DNA from: Sapientia aquatica
GTDB taxonomy: Bacteria; Pseudomonadota; Gammaproteobacteria; Burkholderiales; Burkholderiaceae_D
Assembly (NCBI RefSeq): GCF_004358105.1
Contig: NZ_SMYL01000009.1
Coordinates: 62,001 to 126,000, forward strand
Direction of reading: 5' to 3'
Length of the DNA: 64,000 bases
Shown here: piece by piece, positions 37,537 through 46,978 of the stretch
Layout: each line of letters starts with the position of its first letter
Numbering within the stretch: position 1 is the stretch's first letter
Program-made: the position numbers and the translations under genes
The notes under the pieces: generated by a model
Database searches by the model: none
The model's input: only the letters and a program-made list of their open reading frames with translations
Told to the model about the DNA's origin: nothing

Positions 37537-38397
37537 ATGGCTTTTGCTGCTTTGCAGAAATACATTACGCATCTGTACACGACCAAAAGTGCTAACACTA
37601 ATATTTGGATAAATGACGCCGGACAAGCGCAGGGGCGGTATTTTCAGAGTACCTTGACTAGCGTGTTCCAGCCGATTCGGTCTAGCTTTGGGCTGCCGGT
37701 TGTGGGCTACCAAGGACTGGCTCGTAGTTATTTAAGTAATCAGGAAACGTCTGAGGGCTTGAGTTTGTGGCGTTTGTTGGATCATTCGGCGAATGATGAT
37801 GAATCAATCGAGCTTGATCGCTTATGCCGCCTCATCCATGCGATTAACTTTTACCGCCAGCCACAGGCTTTCGGGCAGGATTTGTATTTGAATGTGCATT
37901 CGCGTTTGCTCGCAGCTATTCAGCAAAATCACGGTGCGTCGTTTCGGCATATTTTGGATACCTTAGAGTTGCCGCATCAGCACATCGTTTTAGAATTGCC
38001 TGCCATTACCCCAAATCAGCGTTGGATCATGACGCACGTGGCGGACAATTATCGGCGCAATGGCTTTCGGATTGCGCTTAATTTGACTTCGGCAGAGCAA
38101 GGTATTGAATTAGTCAAACAAGGTTATGTGGACGCGGTGAAGATTGATGGCTCAGCAAATATTGATTTGGCGTCAATCGAGAAACTGCTGGCGGTCAGTG
38201 AGCGAAATAGAACAAACGTCATCGTTAAGCGCCTTGAGCATGAGCCCCATTACCGCGCTATCGAGCAATTGTCGCAGCGGATAAAACGGGAAGTCTTGCT
38301 GCAGGGCTTCCTATTTGATCAACCGTCCTCGTCGTTATTCAGCCAACCGATTAAACATTTGTCGGGTAAAACTTGCTCAAAATGCCACGCTGCATAA
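37537..38397 (+). CDS. Degenerate EAL-domain protein (predicted non-catalytic)
   Basis: 286 residues with the EAL fold along residues about 40-280: SVFQPIRSSFGLPVVGYQGLAR, LYLNVHSRLL, IVLELPAITP, FRIALNLTSAEQG, YVDAVKIDG. The signature EAL is QGL (59-61) and the metal-binding DDFGTG segment is NLTSAE (182-187). Both changes remove residues needed for c-di-GMP phosphodiesterase activity, so a structural, binding or regulatory role is likely. The protein ends with CSKC, a possible metal-binding pair. The start ATG 37537 is preceded by GAAGAGG. No GGDEF or sensor domain is fused. Confidence 0.8.
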   Translation: MAFAALQKYITHLYTTKSANTNIWINDAGQAQGRYFQSTLTSVFQPIRSSFGLPVVGYQGLARSYLSNQETSEGLSLWRLLDHSANDDESIELDRLCRLIHAINFYRQPQAFGQDLYLNVHSRLLAAIQQNHGASFRHILDTLELPHQHIVLELPAITPNQRWIMTHVADNYRRNGFRIALNLTSAEQGIELVKQGYVDAVKIDGSANIDLASIEKLLAVSERNRTNVIVKRLEHEPHYRAIEQLSQRIKREVLLQGFLFDQPSSSLFSQPIKHLSGKTCSKCHAA

Positions 38398-38592
38398 CTC
38401 CCCCCTCGCGAAAATTGACGGTTGAGCGTTTTAAATTTTCTTTATGCAAAAAAGTAGTAAGGAAATAGAAAATCAATCGTTTTATCTATGATACTCATAT
38501 GCAATGATGCACGCCTAACCAAAATTTGGTAAGCAGCGTGACACTTGGCAATGCAGGTGCGCGTTCATTACTTAACCGGCCTGCTCAAATCT

Positions 38593-39528
38593 ATGAACTT
38601 TCAACAATTACGCTCGATCCGCGCGGCCTCGCGCTGCGGATTTAATTTAACTGAAGTTGCCAACACACTTTTCACTTCGCAACCTGGCGTTAGTCGTCAA
38701 ATCCGCGAAGTTGAGGAGGAATTGGGTGTAGAGATTTTTGAACGCAATGGCAAGCGCTTAACTGGCTTAACCGAGCCTGGCAAAGGGATTTTGGTCATCA
38801 TAGAGCGGTTGCTCATTGAGGCCGAAAATCTGCAACGCGCTAGCGACGATTATGCTGACCACACCAAAGGTACACTCACGATTGCGACCACGCACACGCA
38901 AGCGCGTTATGTGTTGCCGTCAGTGGTGCAAGCTTTCCGTGATTCCTTTCCCGATGTGCGCATCGCTTTGCAGCAAAGTTCGCCAGAACACATTGCGGAT
39001 TTAGTATTGTCAGGTAAGGCCGATATTGGCATTGCCACCGAAGGGTTAAGCCAGTACAAAGATTTAGCCTCGTTTGCTTGCTATGAATGGAATCACGAAT
39101 TAGTCGTGCCGGATGGCCATCCCTTGCTAGCCTTCGCCAACAACAATGAATACCTAACTTTGCGCGATTTAGCGACGTGGCCATTGATTACTTACGATGT
39201 CGGCTTTACGGGTCGTGGACACATCGACGAAGCATTCAGGTTGGCGGGTGAGCGGCCTGATATTGTTCTAACTGCGATGGATGCTGACGTAATTGCGCAA
39301 TATGTTACGTTGGGCATGGGCGTGGGAATTGTGGCTTCGATGGCAGGTGATTCATTGCGTGCGCAGGGATTGAAAACCGTGCCGACGCAAAATTTATTTG
39401 CGCCTAACGTTACTCGTTTAGCGGTCCGACGAGGAACCTATTTACGTAGTTATGTGATCGATTTTATTCAACAGTTTTCACCGAAGTTGTCGCGCGAGGC
39501 GATTCAAAAAGAAGTGGAAGCAAGTTGA
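38593..39528 (+). CDS. cysB: CysB-type LysR regulator
   Basis: 311 residues from ATG 38593; MNFQQLRSIRAASRCGFNLTEVAN is the standard CysB N-terminus, so the longer frame from 38545 is rejected. The winged helix is residues about 1-60 (LFTSQPGVSRQIREVEEELGVEIF, RLTGLTEPG), followed by the substrate-binding domain with TTHTQARY, the sulfur-signal binding loop. CysB activates cysteine/sulfate assimilation genes in response to N-acetylserine; the related Cbl is an alternative assignment. Confidence 0.9.
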   Translation: MNFQQLRSIRAASRCGFNLTEVANTLFTSQPGVSRQIREVEEELGVEIFERNGKRLTGLTEPGKGILVIIERLLIEAENLQRASDDYADHTKGTLTIATTHTQARYVLPSVVQAFRDSFPDVRIALQQSSPEHIADLVLSGKADIGIATEGLSQYKDLASFACYEWNHELVVPDGHPLLAFANNNEYLTLRDLATWPLITYDVGFTGRGHIDEAFRLAGERPDIVLTAMDADVIAQYVTLGMGVGIVASMAGDSLRAQGLKTVPTQNLFAPNVTRLAVRRGTYLRSYVIDFIQQFSPKLSREAIQKEVEAS

Positions 39529-39580
39529 AAGGAAACTGTGATTTGACTTACGTTGATATTACCGACGAGGCATTTAAATA

Positions 39581-39616
39581 AAAAAATAGATTAGTGATGC
39601 GCTAATCTATTTTTTA
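39581..39616. terminator. Bidirectional terminator after cysB
   Basis: Stem AAAAAATAGATTAG/CTAATCTATTTTTT with a 7-nt loop, between convergent genes. Confidence 0.88.
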
Positions 39617-39658
39617 TTTACCGGCCGTTTCTTGGCTAGGGATTCGATGCGTTGGACT

Positions 39659-40339
39659 TCACGGCTTAGCTTGGTATAGTACCAAAGCTGTTACCGTGCG
39701 CGCTTGCGGCGATCCATCCGCAGCAAATGTTTCAAATACATTTTTGACTTGGGTTTTCAACTCTGGGCAATACCAAACGGTGTTAACAGTATCGCCTGTG
39801 GAAGCTGGCGAATCGGTAGTCCAATTGGATTTATATTCAATCTTAATTGCCTTCACTTTGCCGGAAGCAATCTCAACCGTTTCCCAGCCTTTTACCTCCG
39901 CGTTAATATTGGTTGTCATTATTTGCGGCGCGGCGTTAGGTGCTGAAGGAGCCAATTCAGCCCGGAACTGGAAGGACCATTTTTTACCAGGCTGCAGAGG
40001 CCATTGGTACCAAAGTTTGGTCATTTTTTCGCCATGGAAAATAACTGTCTCATTCAAATCAGCGCGGCCGGTCATTTCCGACGATTGGGGTTTCATAATT
40101 TCGCCGTTATTCGAAATATTGGTTGTTTCAAATGACCGTCGAACAAAATCTCCACTAACGCCTAAAATTTTGACGGTAAAGCGTTGAGAAACCTTATCGG
40201 TCCATAAATCTCTTTTCTGATATTCCCATTTTTCTCCTCCAACAAAAGTAGGCGCATCAACACTTTGTGCGTGAGCCAAATTAAGTGTGGCTAAAAATAA
40301 CACTGCTATACGGAGTATTTTTGAATTTATAAATCGCAT
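39659..40339 (-). CDS. Hypothetical periplasmic protein
   Basis: 226 residues starting at ATG 40339, which has AAAGAG 6 nt upstream and gives a clean signal peptide (MRFINSKILRIAVLFLATLNLAHA, cleavage before QSVD). The longer frame to 40432 adds a second hydrophobic run without a ribosome binding site. The mature part is beta-rich (GGEKWEYQKRDLW, KLWYQWPLQPGKKWSFQF, GWETVEIASGKVKAIKIEYKSNW, NTVWYCPELKTQVKN). I do not recognise a named family; the pattern resembles DUF-type proteins that measure a fold like a lipoprotein-binding beta sheet. Function unknown. Confidence 0.75.
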   Translation of the reverse strand: MRFINSKILRIAVLFLATLNLAHAQSVDAPTFVGGEKWEYQKRDLWTDKVSQRFTVKILGVSGDFVRRSFETTNISNNGEIMKPQSSEMTGRADLNETVIFHGEKMTKLWYQWPLQPGKKWSFQFRAELAPSAPNAAPQIMTTNINAEVKGWETVEIASGKVKAIKIEYKSNWTTDSPASTGDTVNTVWYCPELKTQVKNVFETFAADGSPQARTVTALVLYQAKP

Positions 40340-40609
40340 TCTGATCTCTTTAAAAGGAGTTTGAATAGGGGCCGAATTGACTAGAGCGAGCAGATAAAAG
40401 TTTAAAGCAATTAACACCAACAAACCCAACACTAAGCCAGATTTAACAACTACTTTAACGACATCGCTTTACCGCGCAACAATCATAACTTAATGACCTA
40501 AGTTAATGTTAAAAACTACAGTCAATTAAACATAATTCTGCAGCACCAAACTGGGCCAATCCCTATAAGAGGACTTTGCCGCTCAAATAAAGCGGCTCTT
40601 TCGGCTGAA

Positions 40610-42277
40610 CTAGGCAAACCTCAGCGCGCCGGTTAGGTCGCCCGGTGGTAGCGCACCGCGTGCTGCAAAGGCTGCATTGCGCGTGGCGATTCCTTCTAAG
40701 ACCGGCAGATCATGCAAGCGCGTGATAAAACGCAAGATCGACGTGGTGTCATAAAACGTATGATCGACATTACCCTTTTTAGCAAAAGGCGAAACGATGA
40801 TTGCTGGAACTCGGGTTCCTGGGCCCCAACGATCACCTTTGGGCGGTGCGACGTGATCCCACCAACCGCCGTTTTCATCAAAGGTAATCACGACCAACAT
40901 ATTCTTCCATTGCGGGCTGTGTTTTAAATGCTCTATCACGTTCACCACGTGCTGATCGCCCGATTCAATATCGGAATAACCCGCATGCATATTTAAATTA
41001 CCTTGCGGCTTGTAGAAAGTCACCGCAGGCAGTTTTCCCGCGACCACATCTGCTAAAAATTTATTCGAAATCGGACTGTCTCCCGTGCCGCCATCGCGCA
41101 AATGTTGGGCGCGCGCTGCTGTACCGGGAGCGAATTGCTGAAAATAATTGAACGGCTGGTGATGATATTGAAAATTAGGACGCGGGCCGCCGCCTTTGCT
41201 ATCCAAGGCTTCTTGCCACGCACCGGCGTACCACGCCCACGAAACGCCTTTTTGGGACAATACATCACCGATCGTTGCGTAATTTTGCGGAGGCAAGGTG
41301 CTGGCGTTATTGGGGTCCGCCAAGTGCGGATCGCCATTGTCAGCAGGTTTTATATAGCTGGGCTGAAAAGGCGGCGCCATTGTGTTAATCGCGTAACCAT
41401 CCGGTGTAATTGCGCCGTCGCGCACGTATTTTGGCTTACCGTCGATTGCCGAAGCGGGGCTATCCTTATCTAGCGCCAATCGGGTGCCGGTTGGGCCATC
41501 TTCGGTCACGGCGATTTTATTTTTTGCTGGACTATTTTCTGCGTCAGGATAAAAAGGTGCGCGCGCGGAAATCAAAAACTGGTGATTCAAATACGAGCCG
41601 CCAAAGGCACTCATAAAGAAGTGATCGCACATCGTATATTGCTGGGCGACTTGCCATAAACCGAGGTTACGTTGCGTTGCACCGTAATGCCCCATCACCA
41701 AGCCGCCTGAATCGGCCCACGCGACAAATTGATCATTCTTGCCACCATTGATCTGCATCTGATTTTGATAAAACAGATGGCATAAATCGCGAGTGATTAA
41801 ACCTTCCGGAAGTGGCTTGCCTTCACCATCCGTTAACGCAAACGGTGCATTGGGTAAACCACTAATGTTGTTCTCGTCAATGTGGTATTGCTTGCCGCCC
41901 AAAGTCTGCGACTGGGGTACCAAGCCACCCCAAATTTTGGGCAACTCGCTCAAAACTTGACCGTTACGATCTTTTTGTTGATATTCCGCCACGCTGAGGT
42001 CTGAGAGCGATTTAGATTCGCCGGGGAAATTGGCGAATAAGTTGGTGAAGCTGCGGTTTTCAAGATAAATGACGACCACATTTTTAATATTCGCCTTTAA
42101 CTTTGCGCTCAACGAAGTACCGATTGTAGCCGCCACTTGGGGCTCAGCCGTGCCCGCTAACGCACCAACGCTACTAAGTGCACTCGCGGCAGCGCCTGCC
42201 TGCAACAAGCGGCGGCGTGATGGATTTTGAACGATGTCAGGATTGGTCGCGATAGGCGATTGATCTTTATTTTGCAT
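40610..42277 (-). CDS. Phosphoesterase family protein (phospholipase C / acid phosphatase), Tat-exported
   Basis: 555 residues from ATG 42277, chosen because AAAGGA lies 8 nt upstream (a nearer ATG at 42283 is too close to it). The N-terminus carries a twin-Arg signal (SRRRLLQAGAAASALSS). The phosphoesterase motifs of the phospholipase C/AcpA family are IYLENRSFTNLF with the expected metal-binding Glu/Asn, and VITFDENGGWWDHVAPP. Substrate could be a phospholipid or phosphomonoester. Periplasmic or secreted. No secretion or phosphate genes adjoin it. Confidence 0.88.
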   Translation of the reverse strand: MQNKDQSPIATNPDIVQNPSRRRLLQAGAAASALSSVGALAGTAEPQVAATIGTSLSAKLKANIKNVVVIYLENRSFTNLFANFPGESKSLSDLSVAEYQQKDRNGQVLSELPKIWGGLVPQSQTLGGKQYHIDENNISGLPNAPFALTDGEGKPLPEGLITRDLCHLFYQNQMQINGGKNDQFVAWADSGGLVMGHYGATQRNLGLWQVAQQYTMCDHFFMSAFGGSYLNHQFLISARAPFYPDAENSPAKNKIAVTEDGPTGTRLALDKDSPASAIDGKPKYVRDGAITPDGYAINTMAPPFQPSYIKPADNGDPHLADPNNASTLPPQNYATIGDVLSQKGVSWAWYAGAWQEALDSKGGGPRPNFQYHHQPFNYFQQFAPGTAARAQHLRDGGTGDSPISNKFLADVVAGKLPAVTFYKPQGNLNMHAGYSDIESGDQHVVNVIEHLKHSPQWKNMLVVITFDENGGWWDHVAPPKGDRWGPGTRVPAIIVSPFAKKGNVDHTFYDTTSILRFITRLHDLPVLEGIATRNAAFAARGALPPGDLTGALRFA

Positions 42278-42462
42278 AGTCATTTCCTTTAAGTAGCAGT
42301 TGCGGTAGGGCTTGGTCGTGCTAATTTGCACTAGCTGGTGCAAGTACTACAACGTCAATCAAACAAACAATGGGGTGGATATGAGTACTTCGCCGCAAAC
42401 TAGTTGCGGACTGCAGCCTAGTTACAATTGAGTTGACTGTGCTAACGCGCGGCGTGAAATAA

Positions 42463-42486
42463 AAAAATCCGCCGCAGCGGATTTTT
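42463..42486 (-). terminator. Terminator of prfC
   Basis: Compact hairpin AAAAATCCGC/GCGGATTTTT with a 4-nt CGCA loop, just downstream of prfC on the minus strand. Confidence 0.85.
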
Positions 42487-42495
42487 AAGCGTTCA

Positions 42496-44151
42496 CTAGT
42501 TCAGCTTAGCAGCGTGTTCTCTGGTGGCATGAAACACGACTTGCGGCCAACGTTCTTGCGTCAATTTTAGATTCACGCCCGAGGTAGCGAGATAAGCCAA
42601 ATTACCTGCCGCGTCGTGAGCTAAGTTATGTCCCGCGCTAGAGTTTTGGAAGTCGGCCATGATTTTTTTATCGTCGCAACTCACCCAACGAGCGCTGCTG
42701 ATGCTGGTTCCTTCGAACACCGCATCCACTCCGTATTCATTGAGCAAGCGACTGGCAACGACTTCAAACTGCAACACACCGACCGCGCCCAGCACCAAAT
42801 CGGCGTTATTGGTTGGCTTAAATACTTGCACCGCGCCCTCTTCACCCAATTGCTGCAAACCTTTGTGCAACTGCTTAATTTTGAGCGGATTACGAATGCG
42901 CACCGAGCGGAAAAAATCCGGGGCGAAATACGGGATACCGGTGAATTGCAGCAATTCGCCTTCCGAGAAACTGTCACCGATTTGCATGTTGCCATGATTG
43001 GGCAAACCGATAATATCGCCGGCAAATGCTTCTTCAACTTGTTCGCGGCTCGACGCCATGAAGGTGACGACTGACGACACTTTGACTTCACGATTCAAAC
43101 GCAAATGCTTGAGCTTCATGCCGCGCTCGAAGTGACCTGAGCAGACACGCAAAAACGCAATACGATCGCGATGCGCTGGGTCCATGTTGGCTTGAATCTT
43201 AAAGACGAAGCCAGAAAACGGTGCCTCAGTTGGCGCAACTGAGCGCACTGTAGCGTCGCGTGGACGTGGCGCTGGAGCCCATTCGATTAATGCATTTAAA
43301 ATTTCGCGCACACCGAAGTTATTGATGGCCGAACCAAAAAATACGGGCGTCTGCGTACCAGCTAAAAACGCATCCAGATCAAATGGATGCGACGCGCCAT
43401 GCACTAATTCGACTTCCATTTTGAGCTGTTCAATTTCAAGCGGGAACATCGCGGCTAAGCGCGGATTATCGATTCCTTTAAGCACTTCAAATTCTTGGTC
43501 AGCACGATCGTTACCGGCCGTAAACAGCATGATTTCGTCGCGCAAAATATGGTACACACCGCGGAAATTTTTACCCATGCCGATGGGCCAAGTGACGGGC
43601 GCGCATTGGATTTTTAAGACCGATTCCAACTCGTCTAATAATTCCAACGGATCACGTGTTTCGCGATCCATTTTATTGACGAAGGTAATAATCGGCGTAT
43701 TACGCATGCGGCAAACATTGAGCAGTTTAAGCGTTTGTTCTTCCACACCCTTGGCGGCATCAATCACCATCAAAGCGGAATCAACAGCGGTTAAAACGCG
43801 GTAGGTATCTTCCGAAAAATCTTGGTGGCCTGGCGTGTCGAGCAAATTGACCACGTGATCTTTGTAGTCGAACTGCATCACCGAACTGGCGACCGAAATC
43901 CCACGCTGCTTTTCAATATCCATCCAGTCGGATGTAGCGTGACGTCCGCTTTTACGCCCTTTTACCGTCCCCGCTAATTGAATCGCGCCAGAAAACATCA
44001 ACAGCTTTTCGGTCAACGTCGTTTTACCCGCATCAGGATGGGAAATAATGCCAAAAGTGCGGCGGCGCGCGACTTCACGCACAACTTCTTTGTGCGCTGA
44101 GGTGCTTACTTCGACGGCTTGGGGAGGATTCTGGGGAGTTTGGTCGGACAC
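42496..44151 (-). CDS. prfC: Peptide chain release factor 3
   Basis: RF3, a GTPase that recycles RF1/RF2 from the ribosome. With GTG 44151 as start the product is 551 residues; a TTG at 44169 would add six residues but has no better ribosome binding site. G-domain motifs: [13 protein letters not shown] (P-loop), [12 protein letters not shown]. Domain II and the C-terminal RF3 region ([10 protein letters not shown]... YGVDAVFE) are complete. Usual N-terminus has MSE/MSD followed by REVARRRTF, so about 20 residues of extra N-terminal sequence is present here. Confidence 0.93.
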   Translation of the reverse strand: MSDQTPQNPPQAVEVSTSAHKEVVREVARRRTFGIISHPDAGKTTLTEKLLMFSGAIQLAGTVKGRKSGRHATSDWMDIEKQRGISVASSVMQFDYKDHVVNLLDTPGHQDFSEDTYRVLTAVDSALMVIDAAKGVEEQTLKLLNVCRMRNTPIITFVNKMDRETRDPLELLDELESVLKIQCAPVTWPIGMGKNFRGVYHILRDEIMLFTAGNDRADQEFEVLKGIDNPRLAAMFPLEIEQLKMEVELVHGASHPFDLDAFLAGTQTPVFFGSAINNFGVREILNALIEWAPAPRPRDATVRSVAPTEAPFSGFVFKIQANMDPAHRDRIAFLRVCSGHFERGMKLKHLRLNREVKVSSVVTFMASSREQVEEAFAGDIIGLPNHGNMQIGDSFSEGELLQFTGIPYFAPDFFRSVRIRNPLKIKQLHKGLQQLGEEGAVQVFKPTNNADLVLGAVGVLQFEVVASRLLNEYGVDAVFEGTSISSARWVSCDDKKIMADFQNSSAGHNLAHDAAGNLAYLATSGVNLKLTQERWPQVVFHATREHAAKLN

Positions 44152-44248
44152 AATTAACGATCTTGGCAAAAGGTGAGCAGTCTAACGTTTTTAGCTACTA
44201 AAGTCGATTGACGAAAAGCTATGCTTACGACTGCTTTAAGGGAGGGGA

Positions 44249-44581
44249 TTACGGCTTTTTAGGTGGTTCGGGGATCAAACAAGCATCGACGATTTGCAAG
44301 TCGTTATCTTTGGCAAAATTCACCACAAAATGGTAGGCCAAGGGCTCGATCTCACGCAGCGCGTGATCAACCACCACCGAGCGCACACCGTTTAACAAAA
44401 TGGGACGCACAAATTCCGAATAATGCAGATGGCTTTGCTGGCGGCCACTGTCGCGCCGAAAGCACGACATGGCGCCGCTTAATCGTTCAGACCAATCACT
44501 AGGGCGAAATTGTTTTCCGTCGCTAGTCAGTCCTAGGATAAAGAATTCACTGGTTGGCTTGTTTTGAATACTATCGACCAT
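44249..44581 (-). CDS. DUF3579 family protein
   Basis: 110 residues matching DUF3579, a small betaproteobacterial family of unknown function (FFILGLTSDGKQFRPSDWSERLSGAMSCF ; VVVDHALREIEPLAYHFVVNFAKDNDLQI). It is the last host-like gene before the AT-rich phage region and reads toward prfC, which lies 97 nt downstream. Confidence 0.85.
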   Translation of the reverse strand: MVDSIQNKPTSEFFILGLTSDGKQFRPSDWSERLSGAMSCFRRDSGRQQSHLHYSEFVRPILLNGVRSVVVDHALREIEPLAYHFVVNFAKDNDLQIVDACLIPEPPKKP

Positions 44582-45002
44582 CAGGGGAATCGCCTTTGCT
44601 ACGATGACGCACTAATTAGAGCAATGAATACAGCTTTGGATCACAAGGCTGAGAACATAACTGACAACACGGATCAGAATGTAACCCAGTCAGCCAAGTT
44701 AGTATTATATCTTATAGTTTTACTTCATAGAAATATCCTTATAAATCAACGACTTACAGCAGCGTCAGCATAATGATTTATTGGATTGTGTAATTTTAAT
44801 AACTTTATGATATAACCCATTGATTTTATTAGGTTAAATGAGCAACCTTTCATGTTAAAAGTAGTAAAAAGTGCGGGGCAACTGCACAAAAACGTGACAA
44901 AATAGTTTCAAAAAAAACATGCTTCCGGTTGTTCTGTAACAGGAAAATCGACATATTGCTTATGTAACACCTAAATAGTAGTCTTACATAAGGAGTATCA
45001 AA
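44582..45002. other. Host-prophage junction region
   Basis: 421 bp without a convincing gene. Composition turns AT-rich from about 44,620 on, so the left attachment site should lie between here and the integrase. No tRNA or duplicated core could be identified within the window because the right end is missing. The end of this stretch carries the integrase leader hairpin. A 69-codon opening at 44564-44773 overlaps the DUF3579 start and has no ribosome binding site; it is not called. Confidence 0.5.
44959..44992 (+). promoter_or_regulatory. Inverted repeat covering integrase ribosome binding site
   Basis: CTTATGTAA (44959-44967) and TTACATAAG (44984-44992) form a perfect 9-bp dyad with a 16-nt loop. 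The right arm leads into AAGGAG, 8 nt before the int ATG. As RNA it would hide part of the Shine-Dalgarno; as DNA it could be an operator. Confidence 0.55.
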
Positions 45003-46049
45003 ATGGCACTAATAAAACGAGGCGACATATATCACGTTCGCGCCCAAGTCGCAGGCGTAATGATTGCAAGATCAACCAAAACAAAAAACAAGCGTATTGC
45101 AGAACAGTTGGAAGCTAAATGGATTTCAGAAGTGCATTCCGAAGTCGTAGTTGCTAACAGAATGCCAATAACTTTTGAAAAAGCTGTAATTAAATATGCT
45201 GAAAGTCGTCGGGGCACAAGAGTACATCACACTATAGCCAGCAAGTTCAAATTATTCAATGTATTTGCCAATCGCACATTGCACGAAATTAAAGCAGCCG
45301 AAGTAACTACAGCAGCTTGTGATTTAGTTAGTGTAACGGGTTATGCAATTAACACTGTCAACGTGTCTATTTTGTATTGGAACGCTTTACAAAACTTTTG
45401 CATCAAAAATGGCTACACTCCCGGCCCTAAAATTAAGCGATTAGCAGGGGCAAAGGGTCGCATACGCTTTTTAAGTGACGAAGAAGTAACTAAGCTAATG
45501 AAAGAATTAGACCCTGCTAATCCGTTTTATCGTAAGAAAGCATATGCACAAGAATCTTATGACTTTACTGTAGCCCTATTACACACCGGAGCACGTGACC
45601 AAGAAATATGCACACTTAAATTAAGTCAAATTGATTTAGGTAATAACACTATTACTATTCATCGTAGCAAAGGCGGCACAGATACAACAATAACTATGTC
45701 AAATACATTGCGTGAAGTTGTATTACGCAGAATAGCAACAAGCAAAGTTCCAAACATAGGCAAAACATTGCATGGTCGTGCAGATGAAGTTCATTTGTTC
45801 CCAGAACGCTGCAAACTAACTAAACATGGTAATGTAATGTTTATAGATGCTTGTGAACGTATAGGCATTACAGATGTGTCGTTGCATACTTTGCGGCACA
45901 CCTTTGCTTGCAAGCTATTACGCAATGGTTTGTCATTAAATGAAGTTCAACATGCACTTGGACATAAGAACATTGCTTCAACTATGTGTTATGCACACAT
46001 AGCACCTAACTTAACAGGTAATAGAATAGCTGCTGTATTCAATACTTAA
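45003..46049 (+). CDS. int: Phage tyrosine integrase
   Basis: 348 residues of the tyrosine recombinase family. Catalytic residues: R198 in HTGARDQE, K223 in HRSKGG, H295-x-x-R298 in HTLRHTF, H321 in LGHKN, and Y330 in MCYAHI. The N-terminal arm-binding and core-binding domains are present (about 1-50 and 55-145). It integrates and excises the prophage. Regulated probably at translation by the leader hairpin. Ends with a UUCG-loop terminator. Confidence 0.93.
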   Translation: MALIKRGDIYHVRAQVAGVMIARSTKTKNKRIAEQLEAKWISEVHSEVVVANRMPITFEKAVIKYAESRRGTRVHHTIASKFKLFNVFANRTLHEIKAAEVTTAACDLVSVTGYAINTVNVSILYWNALQNFCIKNGYTPGPKIKRLAGAKGRIRFLSDEEVTKLMKELDPANPFYRKKAYAQESYDFTVALLHTGARDQEICTLKLSQIDLGNNTITIHRSKGGTDTTITMSNTLREVVLRRIATSKVPNIGKTLHGRADEVHLFPERCKLTKHGNVMFIDACERIGITDVSLHTLRHTFACKLLRNGLSLNEVQHALGHKNIASTMCYAHIAPNLTGNRIAAVFNT

Positions 46050-46068
46050 ACAAACTAAGTTTCAAAAC

Positions 46069-46091
46069 AAAGCACCTTCGGGTGCTTTTTT
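46069..46091 (+). terminator. Terminator after int (UUCG loop)
   Basis: Stem AAAGCACC/GGTGCTTT closed by a TTCG-type loop and followed by a T-run. Confidence 0.9.
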
Positions 46092-46135
46092 AATAGGGAT
46101 TTTTGGCCTATATAAGCATCTAAAGTGATAAAACA

Positions 46136-46146
46136 GGTAAATAAAA
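46136..46146 (+). promoter_or_regulatory. Phage intergenic motif, copy 1
   Basis: GGTAAATAAAA, a variant of GATAAATAA, with its TAAATA ending 34 nt before the ATG at 46178 and 45 nt after the int terminator. Confidence 0.4.
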
Positions 46147-46177
46147 GTGTAGAAAGAAACTTATAGGAGACTACATC

Positions 46178-46708
46178 ATGGCAATTTTATTTATAGTATT
46201 AAGTGGTATGTTGGTATTGTTAGTAATAGCAAAGATTATTAGCGACGCATATTCAGCAGCAGAACTAAGAGAATTAAAAGAACAATGGAACGATATCAAA
46301 GTTGGTGGAACTTTTAATAATGTAGGGCTTGATTTTGCCAATAGACAACTTGCAAAATATAATTCAGATCAATTAGCTTCTTGTGATGTTGAAATTGCAA
46401 AATATCAAGAATTGAAAGCAAGCCAAGAAAAAGAAAAAGCAGAATTAGAAGTTAAAGCAGAAGAAAAAGCAGTAGCCGACAATGCGGAAATGGACAAATA
46501 CGAAGCAGCAAGGGCAAAACGCGCATCATTACCCGGCGTTAAATTAGGAATGTCTGAAAAGCAAGTCATCAATAAAACAAGTTGGGGCGCGCCAACAGAT
46601 GTGAATACTACTATTACAGCGAGTGGAAAACGTGAACAGTGGGTTTATGGAGAACATGGCGGTTACTTATATTTTACTAATGGTATATTAACTGCAATTC
46701 AAAACTAA
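46178..46708 (+). CDS. Phage membrane-anchored coiled-coil protein with BamE/SmpA-like C-terminus
   Basis: 176 residues. One N-terminal transmembrane helix (MAILFIVLSGMLVLLVIAKII), then a charged Lys/Glu coiled coil about 60-120 (ELKASQEKEKAELEVKAEEKAV), then a short folded domain LPGVKLGMSEKQVINKTSWGAPTDVN ending in EQWVYGEHGGYLYFTNGILTAIQN, which resembles the SmpA/OmlA fold. Function unknown; position between int and late genes suggests a lysogenic-conversion or envelope-acting gene. It has AGGAG about 8 nt before the ATG and its own terminator. Confidence 0.8.
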   Translation: MAILFIVLSGMLVLLVIAKIISDAYSAAELRELKEQWNDIKVGGTFNNVGLDFANRQLAKYNSDQLASCDVEIAKYQELKASQEKEKAELEVKAEEKAVADNAEMDKYEAARAKRASLPGVKLGMSEKQVINKTSWGAPTDVNTTITASGKREQWVYGEHGGYLYFTNGILTAIQN

Positions 46709-46725
46709 TGATAATTCAACCTAAT

Positions 46726-46752
46726 AAAAAAGCAGCCTAAGCTGCTTTTTTT
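46726..46752. terminator. Bidirectional terminator between convergent phage genes
   Basis: AAAAAAGCAGC-CTAA-GCTGCTTTTTTT, a perfect stem with a 4-nt loop, serving the gene at 46178 and the minus-strand pair. Confidence 0.9.
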
Positions 46753-46978
46753 ATGAATCCTTTTTCTGTGTAGCTTGTTTTGCCCCTATTACTCCACCAC
46801 ACCCAACTAATACTTGCATAATTCCATTCGCAAAGTTTGTTATATCAGCATTTTTACTTAAATATAATCCATATCCTGCATAACCTAAATATGAAACGAA
46901 TGCCACTGCTGCCATAAACTTAGCAATGCAGAAAGTTTCATTATCGTCTTCTGTAAAGATATTTTTTAAGAATTTCAT
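46751..46978 (-). CDS. Small phage membrane protein, holin-like
   Basis: 75 residues with two hydrophobic segments (KFMAAVAFVSYLGYAGYGLYL and FANGIMQVLVGCGGVIGAKQAT) and a charged C-terminus (QKKDS). That layout fits a class II holin or a superinfection-exclusion protein; no family is recognised. Its start overlaps the stop of the next minus-strand gene by 4 nt (ATGA), so they are translationally coupled. No endolysin lies beside it in the window. Confidence 0.65.
   Translation of the reverse strand: MKFLKNIFTEDDNETFCIAKFMAAVAFVSYLGYAGYGLYLSKNADITNFANGIMQVLVGCGGVIGAKQATQKKDS

Noticed and set aside
44564-44773. 69-codon open frame at the host-phage junction
   Set aside because: It overlaps the DUF3579 start on the other strand, has no ribosome binding site and no recognisable sequence.
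44582-45002. tRNA as integration target
   Set aside because: No cloverleaf or GGTTCRAATC T-loop sequence could be found near the integrase; the target may be a gene end or lie beyond the right end.
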